Assembly (NCBI GenBank): GCA_030706385.1
Contig: JAUZOQ010000030.1
Location: forward strand, 1-34,273
Source of the DNA: Bacteroidota bacterium
GTDB lineage: Bacteria; Bacteroidota; Ignavibacteria; Palsa-1295
Direction: 5' to 3'
DNA length: 34,273 nucleotides
Shown here: positions 26,781-33,150 of the stretch, one piece after another
Layout: every line of letters begins with the position of its first letter
Position numbering within the stretch: position 1 is the stretch's first letter
Position numbers and translations under genes: made by a program
The notes under the pieces: generated by a model
What the model was told of the DNA's origin: nothing
The model's input: only the letters and a program-made list of their open reading frames with translations
Database searches by the model: none

Positions 26781-26912
26781 ATGATTCTTCTGAATTGGAG
26801 ATCCTGATCGGAACGGAGCAGCTCCCCACTCCTGCAATTCTGTACCTTGGAGCATAATAAACTTACAACAGAATCATGCGAATCATGAAATAGAATTCTA
26901 GGAGCCTTCGAG

Positions 26913-26920
26913 TATTTTTG
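26913..26920 (+). promoter_or_regulatory. Candidate -7 box of the small acidic protein gene
   Basis: TATTTTTG matches TAnnTTTG, 60 nt before the ATG at 26981. No -33 TTG is seen at the usual spacing. Confidence 0.35.
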
Positions 26921-26980
26921 TATAATTATAGGGGAAGCAATTTTCCCGTTTCACCGGTTCATTTTAGGAAGGACATTAGG

Positions 26981-27190
26981 ATGGGAAATGATCATGAGTA
27001 TGAAGAGACTGAGCAGCAGAAGTCAAGTGAAGTAATAGAAGAATCTGGTGGACCTGGTTGGTTAGGATATCCGAGGAAGAATATGGAAATTGTCCTCGTA
27101 CCGCAGGAGGATGTGGCTCTTGAATCGGAGCAATTATCTCCGCAGCCCACTGAGAACGGAGACGCTGTTGCGAAAGCTTCCAAATTGTAA
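26981..27190 (+). CDS. Small acidic hypothetical protein
   Basis: The ORF has 69 residues from the ATG at 26981, preceded by AGGAAGG at a usable distance (a TTG reading 21 codons earlier overlaps the -7 box and is rejected). The product is rich in Glu, Gln and Ser (EYEETEQQKSSEVIEE), with a short WLGYP motif in the middle and a disordered tail. No family is recognised. It is flanked by a candidate promoter and a terminator, so it is probably a single-gene transcript. A non-coding or leader function is also possible. Confidence 0.6.
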   Translation: MGNDHEYEETEQQKSSEVIEESGGPGWLGYPRKNMEIVLVPQEDVALESEQLSPQPTENGDAVAKASKL

Positions 27191-27217
27191 GAAGAACTTG
27201 GAAATGATTTGTGATGT

Positions 27218-27251
27218 AATCCGAAGGTGAATACGCCTTCGGATTTTTTAT
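27218..27251 (+). terminator. Intrinsic terminator
   Basis: A perfect 10-bp stem (AATCCGAAGG / CCTTCGGATT) with an 8-nt loop is followed by a T-rich tract (TTTTTATTT), 27 nt after the small acidic protein gene. Confidence 0.85.
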
Positions 27252-27280
27252 TTGGCCAATGCTTGCCTTCCGTATCTTTG
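27252..27280 (+). promoter_or_regulatory. Bacteroidota-type promoter of the 27368 lipoprotein gene
   Basis: TTG at 27252-27254, an 18-nt spacer and TATCTTTG at 27273-27280 match the published Bacteroidota consensus TTG-N(17-19)-TAnnTTTG. It sits directly after the upstream terminator and 87 nt before the ATG. Confidence 0.6.
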
Positions 27281-27367
27281 TCGCTGGAAATACTGCATTC
27301 TCCGCCCCCGAATGCCATTCCAGCTTAGCTCGAGAATAGAATTGTCACTCATTTCCAAAATACCTCT

Positions 27368-27847
27368 ATGAATAGAACATTACTGGCATTTATTTGCGCT
27401 ATCGTTCTCTTGGGATCCGGATGCGGTAAGAAAGAAGGACATGGCCATGGCTCACGGGGCACAATGGGGGCGGTGCATGCGCCGACCAGTGCCACCGATA
27501 GTATCAAATTTACTCCGGATACGGCCGGACTGCGGCTTCTGCTCTTTTGTCCGCTCGGAGGCACTAATCACGTTGTCGTCCATGACCTGACCACGAACTC
27601 CGATCTCTTTAATTCGAATGTTTCCACAACGGAGGAGATCGTTACCGGATTTACTCCCGGAGATAATTATTACGTCCTCTCCTATTTTGGCAATGGAACG
27701 AGTACGTTCTTCACTCATGTGACGAGTTCATACAGAAATTCGGTTCAATCGCCAACGCCTTTTACAGGGTACACTCAATATTTTAATAACAGCGGTACAC
27801 AGGGACCGGGAGATGGAGTTGTGGTTATCATGCAAGAACCAGACTAA
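27368..27847 (+). CDS. Hypothetical lipoprotein with His-Gly segment
   Basis: The protein has 159 residues. The lipobox LGSGC ends the signal peptide (acylated Cys at residue 19), followed by a charged His/Gly stretch (KKEGHGHGSRG). The rest (IKFTPDTAGLRLLLFCPLGG, NHVVVHDLTTNSDLF, EEIVTGFTPGDNYYVLSYFGNG) looks like an all-beta domain. No family is recognised. A promoter and terminator bracket it, so it is monocistronic. The His-rich linker could bind metal, but that is a guess. Confidence 0.75.
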   Translation: MNRTLLAFICAIVLLGSGCGKKEGHGHGSRGTMGAVHAPTSATDSIKFTPDTAGLRLLLFCPLGGTNHVVVHDLTTNSDLFNSNVSTTEEIVTGFTPGDNYYVLSYFGNGTSTFFTHVTSSYRNSVQSPTPFTGYTQYFNNSGTQGPGDGVVVIMQEPD

Positions 27848-27873
27848 GAGGATTTCTTGAAATAATTTTTCTG

Positions 27874-27899
27874 AAAAAGGGGCCTAAAGGCCCTTTTTT
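27874..27899. terminator. Bidirectional intrinsic terminator
   Basis: The inverted repeat AAAAAGGGGCC / GGCCCTTTTTT around a TAAA loop has As on the left and Ts on the right, so it can end transcription from both the lipoprotein gene (stop 27847) and the convergent LuxR-type regulator gene (stop 27907). Confidence 0.85.
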
Positions 27900-27906
27900 A
27901 GTTTTC

Positions 27907-29559
27907 CTATATTGATGCCAGGTATTCGTGTAAGCTTCTTTCTGAGTTGAGCAGAAGTTTCTTACGAATCCGGTAACGATGATTCTCAATGTTTCTATCC
28001 GTAACGTAGAGAAGTTTCGCTATGTCGGTTGTCGTAAGACCGAGACGAAGCATGGTGCAGACTTTGTTTTCTGTTCCGGTCAGTGTAGGAAATTTCTCCT
28101 TAAGCCTTGATTGAAAGAACGGATGTACTGCTTGAAATTGCTCTTCAAATTCCTCCCACTTAGTCTTTACTTCAGTTGCCGACTTTAAGCGTTCTTTGAT
28201 ATCGCGAATCAGAGGATCGTTTGCAGGAGAACGCCGTATAATAGCCCGAAGATCGTCACGAAATTGTGTCAGTGATTCCGTCTGCATGATCAGATGCCGT
28301 GTTTTTTCCGTCAGCTCCCGCTCCTTATATTCCAATTCAATCCGCAACTCATCGGAGCGCTGTCGCTCCTGAGTTATTTCCATTTTCTTCATTTCGCATT
28401 CCTCCTGCAATTCGATAAATTGGATTCGGGTTTCCAGTAACTGCTCTCTTTGCTTTACAAAGTGTTCATTATAGAGTTCAAGATACTTCAGCGCATTGGG
28501 TGCATCATTGGCAAGTTTCGAAGTTTCATACATCATGCGGTATGTGTGCTCCTCAAGATAATCATACCTACCCCGACGGAGAAGCTTTAGCGCTTGCTTC
28601 GCAGCGGTGACAGCCCGCTCAACATCGCCTCGCTCGATATACATTTCGCACGCAATTCCCCAGGCATTGAGCAGGAGAGGAGCGCCTTGCGAAGATTCAA
28701 ATACACCTATAGCACTGGTGATCGCTTCCTCGGCCTCGGAATATCGCATCTGGTGCATAAACAGCTTGCCTTTGCAGAGAGCGAGCGAACCCTTCTCGTC
28801 TTCATGCAAAAGGTTCTCATGTTCGGAAATATTCCGAATGTATTCCTCTGCCTCTTTATTTTTCTTGGCTTCTACGAGGATCGTAACTAACCTGATCTGA
28901 GCCTTGAGAATACTGGCCAGTCGATTTGACTTTTTCTGAACAGTGAGGTACTGATGCGCATATTTTTCAGCCTGAGTGAGTTTTTGTCTTGTCAGGAAAA
29001 GCTCAGAAAGCTTGAACAGAATTTTTCCTTCGATACTGTGGTATCCGTTTTGTTGCGCCTGGGTTAAGGAATGATGAAAATATCTTAACGCATCGTCATC
29101 GGAAGAATACCTCTGCGAGACGGAGCCGAGGACATAGTTGCAATAACATACATTGTATGAAGCATTAACCTTTTCTGCTCTTGCCGTCGTCTCAAGGGCA
29201 AGCGAATATGCCTCTTTCAGTTTTTGATCCCAGAGATGAAGATTGGCTTCGGCAGACATACAATCTAATTCGAGGTCCAAGAGTCCCAACTTTCGTGCAA
29301 TTTCGGCTGCCTTCGAATTTAACTCTTGTGCCTTTGGGATTTCGCGCCTGAATTCATGGGCACGTGATTGATAATAGAGACTCCTTGCCATGCCTTCCGA
29401 CCATTGGACTTTTTGCGATGCATCATGAATGTGGCCTATCTCGACTTCCATAGCATCGAGCCATCCCGATTTGCGGAATTCCTTCTTGATCTGCTCTAGT
29501 TGCGTTCGAAGTGTTTTCTTGCTTTCCATTATGTAGTAATCCGCGGGTTGATCAGGCAT
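27907..29559 (-). CDS. TPR-containing LuxR-type HTH transcriptional regulator
   Basis: The protein has 550 residues. The N-terminal two-thirds (about residues 60-370) is a chain of TPR-like helix pairs (ALRYFHHSLTQAQQNGYHS, LTQAEKYAHQYLTVQKKSN, VERAVTAAKQALKLLRRG). A charged coiled coil follows at about 370-435 (QLLETRIQFIELQEECEMKK). A segment starting W468EEFEEQF leads to a LuxR/GerE-type HTH at about 489-550: FPTLTGTENKVCTMLRLGLTTTDIAKLL and DRNIENHRYRIRKKL. No membrane segment or receiver domain is present, so it is probably a soluble sensor-regulator using TPRs to sense a partner. The start at 29559 has GGGAG upstream, but inside a hairpin. Its promoter carries a 23-bp palindromic element. 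Confidence 0.9.
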   Translation of the reverse strand: MPDQPADYYIMESKKTLRTQLEQIKKEFRKSGWLDAMEVEIGHIHDASQKVQWSEGMARSLYYQSRAHEFRREIPKAQELNSKAAEIARKLGLLDLELDCMSAEANLHLWDQKLKEAYSLALETTARAEKVNASYNVCYCNYVLGSVSQRYSSDDDALRYFHHSLTQAQQNGYHSIEGKILFKLSELFLTRQKLTQAEKYAHQYLTVQKKSNRLASILKAQIRLVTILVEAKKNKEAEEYIRNISEHENLLHEDEKGSLALCKGKLFMHQMRYSEAEEAITSAIGVFESSQGAPLLLNAWGIACEMYIERGDVERAVTAAKQALKLLRRGRYDYLEEHTYRMMYETSKLANDAPNALKYLELYNEHFVKQREQLLETRIQFIELQEECEMKKMEITQERQRSDELRIELEYKERELTEKTRHLIMQTESLTQFRDDLRAIIRRSPANDPLIRDIKERLKSATEVKTKWEEFEEQFQAVHPFFQSRLKEKFPTLTGTENKVCTMLRLGLTTTDIAKLLYVTDRNIENHRYRIRKKLLLNSERSLHEYLASI

Positions 29560-29560
29560 T

Positions 29561-29579
29561 AAGAGGGTTACTCCCTCTT
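29561..29579 (-). promoter_or_regulatory. Hairpin covering the ribosome-binding site of the TPR regulator
   Basis: In the transcript the sequence AAGAGGG-AGTAA-CCCTCTT forms a perfect 7-bp stem with a 5-nt loop ending one base before the ATG. The Shine-Dalgarno-like GAGGGAG lies inside the left arm and loop. This could reduce translation until unfolded. Confidence 0.5.
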
Positions 29580-29605
29580 CTTGAGGCCAACGGATATATT
29601 CAATG

Positions 29606-29656
29606 CAAATTTACGGGATTCTATAGGTGATCCAGTACTCTAAGAGTACTCTATTT
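29606..29656 (-). promoter_or_regulatory. Promoter module A (drives the TPR-LuxR gene)
   Basis: On the minus strand a 23-bp element (29656 to 29634) ends in the 17-bp palindrome AGTACTCT-T-AGAGTACT, followed by a 20-nt spacer and the -7 box TAAATTTG (29613-29606). No TTG -33 box is present; the palindrome occupies that place, centred about 41 nt before the estimated start near 29601, a class II activator position. Confidence 0.75.
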
Positions 29657-29664
29657 TTCCTTTG

Positions 29665-29715
29665 AAATAGAGTACTCTTAGAGTAATGGATTTAGGTTGC
29701 TGAGCCGTAATTTTG
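29665..29715 (+). promoter_or_regulatory. Promoter module B (drives the structured intergenic RNA)
   Basis: This is the same 23-bp element as module A (29665-29687, one mismatch in the last half-site: AGAGTAAT for AGAGTACT). It is followed by exactly 20 nt and the -7 box TAATTTTG (29708-29715). The spacer starts GGAT and ends CCG, as in module A. Predicted start is near 29720. Confidence 0.7.
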
Positions 29716-29718
29716 TGC

Positions 29719-29943
29719 ATGATTACTTTGCATTACACAACAACTGCACTGTCCGCCACGCATTAGTTGCCCTCATAGATACCCTGCCACGGAAAAAGAG
29801 GCAACACCTCCCAGGCACGGCAAATTGCCTGGGAGTACTGTTTTACCCCTCAAAAATCAGGCAATTCCGGCTCAAAACCGGAATTGTCTGGTCAGTCTTA
29901 GAAATGCTTCTGACTAAGATTGTGCAAATCTTACAAGGTAAGA
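29719..29943 (+). ncRNA. Candidate structured leader RNA or small RNA with alternative hairpins
   Basis: Downstream of promoter B no protein gene is recognisable, but the strand is packed with inverted repeats. P1-P2 is a perfect 10-bp stem CTCCCAGGCA / TGCCTGGGAG (29808-29817, 29826-29835), followed by TACTGTTTTA. P3-P4 is a 14-bp stem with two G-U pairs (29857-29870, 29878-29891). P2 can instead pair with P3 (AATTGCCTG 29823-29831 with CAGGCAATT 29858-29866). Further overlapping stems lie at 29893-29922, 29915-29933 and 29929-29943. A 15-codon Thr-rich ORF starts at 29719 (MITLHYTTTALSATH). This is the layout of an attenuator or switchable RNA. Boundaries are estimates. Confidence 0.5.
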
Positions 29944-29951
29944 ATATCTTA

Positions 29952-30002
29952 AAATAGAGTACTCTTAGAGTACTCCAATCGCAATTTATCGTAGTATCTT
30001 TG
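29952..30002 (+). promoter_or_regulatory. Promoter module C (drives the short HTH gene)
   Basis: This is a perfect copy of the 23-bp element (29952-29974, palindrome centre 29966), then exactly 20 nt and the -7 box TATCTTTG (29995-30002). The estimated start near 30007 puts the palindrome centre at about -41. It lies 29 nt before the ATG of the HTH gene at 30032. Confidence 0.75.
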
Positions 30003-30031
30003 TACCGTGTTATTGATGATGTCCACAGACT

Positions 30032-30448
30032 ATGCAAGATCCCCATGCATTTGATAAGTCTGCCTCTCGTGCCCAGAAACGAGACAGATTTTTGAGACAC
30101 AAAAACCGAAGCGCCCCTGGTCCCACCTCAGGAGCCTCATTACAGAATCATACAGCTGAGCAGGAAGTGGTGCGCCGTTCGCGCGCAAAGCGCCACCGGA
30201 CGTGGGATCAGATCGATCGCGAATCCGGAGGTATTTATGCTCTCTATCTCCGCGATCTCGCTCGGCGATTTCCAACACTTTCGCCTATGGAGCTTCGCAT
30301 CAGTGCTCTGATCAAAGGAATGCTTAGGAGCTGGGAAATAAGCGAGCGCCTTGCCATCGAAGAAAAGACTGTAGAAAACCATCGTACCAACATTCGACGA
30401 AAACTCGGACTTGAAGTAAGTCAGAATCTACAGAAGCACCTACTCTAA
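30032..30448 (+). CDS. Short LuxR-type HTH DNA-binding protein
   Basis: The protein has 138 residues. The N-terminal roughly 57 residues are basic and disordered (many Arg, Lys, Ser). From W58, WDQIDRESGGIYALYLRDLARRFPTLSPMELRISALI runs into a LuxR/GerE HTH with KTVENHRTNIRRKLG. This block aligns with W468 onward of the TPR regulator (FPTL[ST], ENHR, IR[RK]KL). So it looks like a stripped version of the same family without TPRs. No receiver domain is present. Its promoter carries module C. The start has no Shine-Dalgarno. It could be a repressor, activator or antagonist of the TPR regulator; which is not known. Confidence 0.85.
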   Translation: MQDPHAFDKSASRAQKRDRFLRHKNRSAPGPTSGASLQNHTAEQEVVRRSRAKRHRTWDQIDRESGGIYALYLRDLARRFPTLSPMELRISALIKGMLRSWEISERLAIEEKTVENHRTNIRRKLGLEVSQNLQKHLL

Positions 30449-30493
30449 GGATTCTTCGCTTCTGAGTCATCACTTCTGAGTTCTGAATTCCAA

Positions 30494-30520
30494 ATCCAAT
30501 CCTCACATTGGGTGGTTTTT
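30494..30520 (+). terminator. Weak terminator candidate after the short HTH gene
   Basis: ATCCAAT / ATTGGGT (7 bp with one G-U pair) with a 6-nt loop is followed by GGTTTTT. It sits 45 nt after the stop. Stem is short, so confidence is low. Confidence 0.35.
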
Positions 30521-30547
30521 GGGGGGTGGAAAATATCAGATCTTACT

Positions 30548-30555
30548 TAGTTTTG
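30548..30555 (+). promoter_or_regulatory. Candidate -7 box of the protease cassette
   Basis: TAGTTTTG matches TAnnTTTG, 57 nt before the protease ATG. No -33 TTG is present at 17-19 nt, and no copy of the 23-bp palindromic element is found here. Confidence 0.4.
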
Positions 30556-30612
30556 TAGTCTTGCACGCGCACTGAACCTAAAACACCTTAGTCATTTTTC
30601 GAGCATTAACCC

Positions 30613-31404
30613 ATGGCCAAGAAAACTGCTGCTAGCCAACCAAAGATCCGTCGGATAAGCCGCTACGGATGGGCACCTGATCTGCCCGACCATCGTGATC
30701 TGATGTATGCTGCACCTATGGCAATCATCCGAAAACTTCCACCGAAAGTCGATCTTCGATCAAAATGTCCGCCAGTCTATGATCAGGGACAGATCGGAAG
30801 CTGCACGGCTCACGCCATTGCCGGAGCCATCCATTTCGATGAGAAAAAAGAAAAGCTTTCGAAGATCATCATGCCTTCTCGTTTATTCATTTATTACAAC
30901 GAGCGTGTTATTGAAGGAAGTACTTCCAGCGATAGTGGCGCACAGATCCGCGATGGAATTAAGACCGTGACAAAGCAAGGCTACTGTTCTGAATCAGATT
31001 GGCCGTACAACGTCACCAAAGTTACTATTAAGCCGCCTAAGCCTGCGTACACTGACGCAGCCTCACATCGAGTGACACAATATCAGCGACTCGTGCAGAA
31101 TTTGCAGCAATTGAAGGGCTGTCTTGCAAGTGGATATCCGTTCGCATTTGGCTTTACCGTCTACGAGAGTTTTGAAAGTCCGGCAGTCGCAAAGACGGGC
31201 ATTGGCACGATGCCGAAGGGAAACGAATCGGTTGTAGGTGGCCACGCTGTTCTGGCTGTCGGTTACGACGATGCCAAGCAAGTCTTCATTATCCGCAACT
31301 CCTGGGGCCCGAAATGGGGCATGAAGGGCTACTTCACTCTGCCATACACTTACCTAATGGAGAGAAATCTCTCAAGCGATTGTTGGACGATCAGGACGGT
31401 ATAG
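30613..31404 (+). CDS. Papain-like cysteine protease (C1A family), cytoplasmic
   Basis: The protein has 263 residues. YGWAPDLPDHRDLMYAAP (18-35) is a common N-terminal block of bacterial C1A proteases. PKVDLRSKCPPVYDQGQIGSC holds the oxyanion Gln58 and the nucleophile C64. GGHAVLAVGYDD holds H211, and IIRNSWGPKWGMKGYF holds N229. The catalytic triad is intact. There is no signal peptide and no inhibitory prodomain, so it appears to act in the cytoplasm unless exported by another route. Next are a lipoprotein (20 bp on) and a small hydrophobic protein (3 bp after that), probably one transcript. The substrate is unknown. Confidence 0.93.
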   Translation: MAKKTAASQPKIRRISRYGWAPDLPDHRDLMYAAPMAIIRKLPPKVDLRSKCPPVYDQGQIGSCTAHAIAGAIHFDEKKEKLSKIIMPSRLFIYYNERVIEGSTSSDSGAQIRDGIKTVTKQGYCSESDWPYNVTKVTIKPPKPAYTDAASHRVTQYQRLVQNLQQLKGCLASGYPFAFGFTVYESFESPAVAKTGIGTMPKGNESVVGGHAVLAVGYDDAKQVFIIRNSWGPKWGMKGYFTLPYTYLMERNLSSDCWTIRTV

Positions 31405-31424
31405 GGCAATAGAAATGAAATAGT

Positions 31425-31859
31425 ATGGTGAGTCCAAGAATACTTTATCCTATTAGACAGCTACGTGTTGCTGTACTGTTCCTTTTTGTTGCCGGATGCT
31501 CGGTCACTCTGATATCGAAATATGATGAAGTAATCGACAAAGGGATTTCGGATTTCCAAAGGAGAATGGATCTCTTTCTGATTCAAAAACAGAAGTTACC
31601 TCCACCTATTTACCGTGATACTTTTTATGATTCTGTTTTTGTTGATCTCCAAATCTTGCAGACGCGTGCAGCCTCAGTATCCTTAAATAGTCAGACGACG
31701 CAGATCATCAAGCTTCTTGCCGATCAGGTCCATTTGATAAAGTCAACCGATAGCTTGAACGCAGGGAGCTCAGCGTTTTTTCTCGGGGCGGCAAATACGA
31801 TCGATCAGAATTGTCAGAATGCGTTGAAACTTGAGTTAGCGAAGAAACGAGGAGATTAA
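31425..31859 (+). CDS. Hypothetical lipoprotein of the protease cassette
   Basis: The protein has 144 residues. An N-terminal hydrophobic stretch VAVLFLFVAGC ends in a lipobox (Cys at residue 25). The mature part is mostly helical (KYDEVIDKGISDFQRRMDLFLIQ, LADQVHLIKSTDSLNAG), with a probable short coiled coil. No family is recognised. It sits in the cassette with the papain-like protease and the small hydrophobic protein. The start is ATG; no clear Shine-Dalgarno. Confidence 0.72.
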   Translation: MVSPRILYPIRQLRVAVLFLFVAGCSVTLISKYDEVIDKGISDFQRRMDLFLIQKQKLPPPIYRDTFYDSVFVDLQILQTRAASVSLNSQTTQIIKLLADQVHLIKSTDSLNAGSSAFFLGAANTIDQNCQNALKLELAKKRGD

Positions 31860-31862
31860 TTC

Positions 31863-32195
31863 ATGCCAATTGATGTCGGAAAAATTGCAGGCCAAATGCT
31901 TGCTGCTGCCCTTCCAATCCTGTCTAGCGGCGGAGCAAATGTCAAAGACTACGCCGAAACAGAGTTCAAAAAGATCGCGCAGCAGATCGCATTCATTGGT
32001 GAGCAATACGTGGCCGGCAAGCTCACCGAAGCCGGGGCAAAAGCATTGCTGGAAATGCAAGTGAACTCTGGTAAAATACTGCTTCTGACCATCGAAGGCC
32101 TTGGACTTCTCGTCGTTGAGCAGGCAATTAATGCGGCATTATCAGTTGTCAAGACAGCGGTGAATACAGCGCTGGGGTTTGCATTGATTGGGTAG
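31863..32195 (+). CDS. Small hydrophobic Ala/Leu-rich protein
   Basis: The protein has 110 residues without a signal peptide. Hydrophobic stretches are GQMLAAALPILSSGG near the N-terminus and GKILLLTIEGLGLLVVEQAINAALSVV near the C-terminus, separated by a polar helix (KDYAETEFKKIAQQIAFIGEQYV). It could associate with membranes or form helical bundles. GGAG precedes the ATG by 8 nt, within the end of the lipoprotein gene, so translation is probably coupled. No family is recognised. Confidence 0.72.
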   Translation: MPIDVGKIAGQMLAAALPILSSGGANVKDYAETEFKKIAQQIAFIGEQYVAGKLTEAGAKALLEMQVNSGKILLLTIEGLGLLVVEQAINAALSVVKTAVNTALGFALIG

Positions 32196-32268
32196 GATTT
32201 AATCTTAGATGAAAGTCACACCGTAGTTCGAAGAATTATGTTCCCCCTGTCACGGACGGTCAAAGAAA

Positions 32269-32302
32269 GAGGGTAACCGGAACTCATAATTCGGTTGCCC
32301 TC
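32269..32302. repeat. Inverted repeat after the protease cassette
   Basis: GAGGGTAACCG / CGGTTGCCCTC forms an 11-bp stem with one G-U pair and a 12-nt loop, 73 nt after the stop of the last cassette gene. No T tract follows (AATTACA), so it is at most a weak terminator. Confidence 0.4.
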
Positions 32303-33092
32303 AATTACATTCAAGCATATCATATAAATATACATTTTTATAATGTATTATATGTGATTTTATATCTACTATCAATAGCGAAATGCAGCATTGATGGCAA
32401 GTATTATGTGGTAGGCGGGTTTATCGTTTCTCCACAAAGGCAACGGCGAAACTGCTGCTAACAATCGCGAAACTTGATACAATTGTAAACCATTCGATAC
32501 CATCTCCCATCTTCACCAAGAAATCTTGATAAACGTGATACCCTCTGCAAGCCTTGCTGGCGTGCAACTTGCGGCTTTGGTCATAGAGAAAACTGTGAAA
32601 AAATAATTTATTTTCGCGTTTTTGGAACTACGGAGGGTTGGCTTCGCGTTATATGCGTCCCTTGCAAAAAGGGAAGTTTATTGACAACAGATGCGGCGTG
32701 AAATTTCGACTTGTGTTTGTAAGCACAAAACGGTTTGACAGGCAGTAATGCCCGTCCTATCTGCCCAAGACATAAGCCTCGGAACCGCGCAAGAATCAAA
32801 TCGAAAATATATAGATATTTGTGGAATACGAGTTCACGCAAGTGAATGTCGTAATCACAAGCATCGAGCCAGGACAATTGACTAATATCAGTGTGTTCAT
32901 GCTTCGCAGAGTTCAAATGCTGCGATGATATTTTTGAAGTACAGACGTGAGTCAGTGCTTCACGAAGAAGAATATAGCTGAGATCAGTTGCCCATTATAT
33001 GCATAGATCATGAGATCAACTTATGACTTTCGGCTTTACGCCGAGAGCTGTAAGATTGTATTTCATATTTATCAAACACTGTAGTGATGCAC

Positions 33093-33121
33093 TTTGGTAG
33101 TAAGGTACGAAAAATACTTTG
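33093..33121 (+). promoter_or_regulatory. Candidate rRNA promoter
   Basis: TTTG (33093-33096), an 18-nt spacer and TACTTTG (33115-33121) resemble the Bacteroidota promoter with a 7-nt -7 box. It lies 29 nt before the estimated 5' end of the 23S rRNA, which would leave a very short leader. Low to moderate support. Confidence 0.4.
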
Positions 33122-33150
33122 CACCATATACTTGTATTATGAAGGTTTTT

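Larger units (their letters stand above)
32196..33150. other. Non-coding region upstream of 23S rRNA
   Basis: About 955 bp without a convincing gene. A possible stem at 32269-32302 is listed separately. A second small hairpin (GACAGGCA / TGCCCGTC, one mismatch) is at 32737-32756. No tRNA, 16S or 5S sequence is recognisable. The last 60 bp may contain the rRNA promoter. The rest shows nothing I can name. Confidence 0.5.

Noticed and set aside
29697-29957. 86-codon open frame across the structured intergenic region
   Set aside because: It starts with TTG upstream of the predicted transcription start, has no ribosome-binding site, ends inside promoter module C and covers dense inverted repeats. 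No protein family resemblance.
29634-29974. A 341-bp element with perfect 23-bp inverted ends, suggesting a MITE
   Set aside because: No target-site duplication flanks the ends, no transposase lies nearby, a third internal copy exists, and all three copies keep the same 20-nt spacing to a TAnnTTTG box, which fits regulatory sites better.
32531-32544. 14-nt sequence AAACGTGATACCCT repeated in the 23S gene at 33377-33390
   Set aside because: An exact 14-mer match is expected by chance a few times in a window of this size, and the flanks do not match.
32608-32916. 102-codon minus-strand open frame before the 23S gene
   Set aside because: Odd amino-acid composition, no start signals and no recognisable domain. 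Nothing else supports it.
32900-32930. GTTCAAAT loop flanked by complementary CGCAG / CTGCG, tRNA T-arm-like
   Set aside because: Loop is 10 nt rather than 7, and no acceptor, D or anticodon arms can be built around it.
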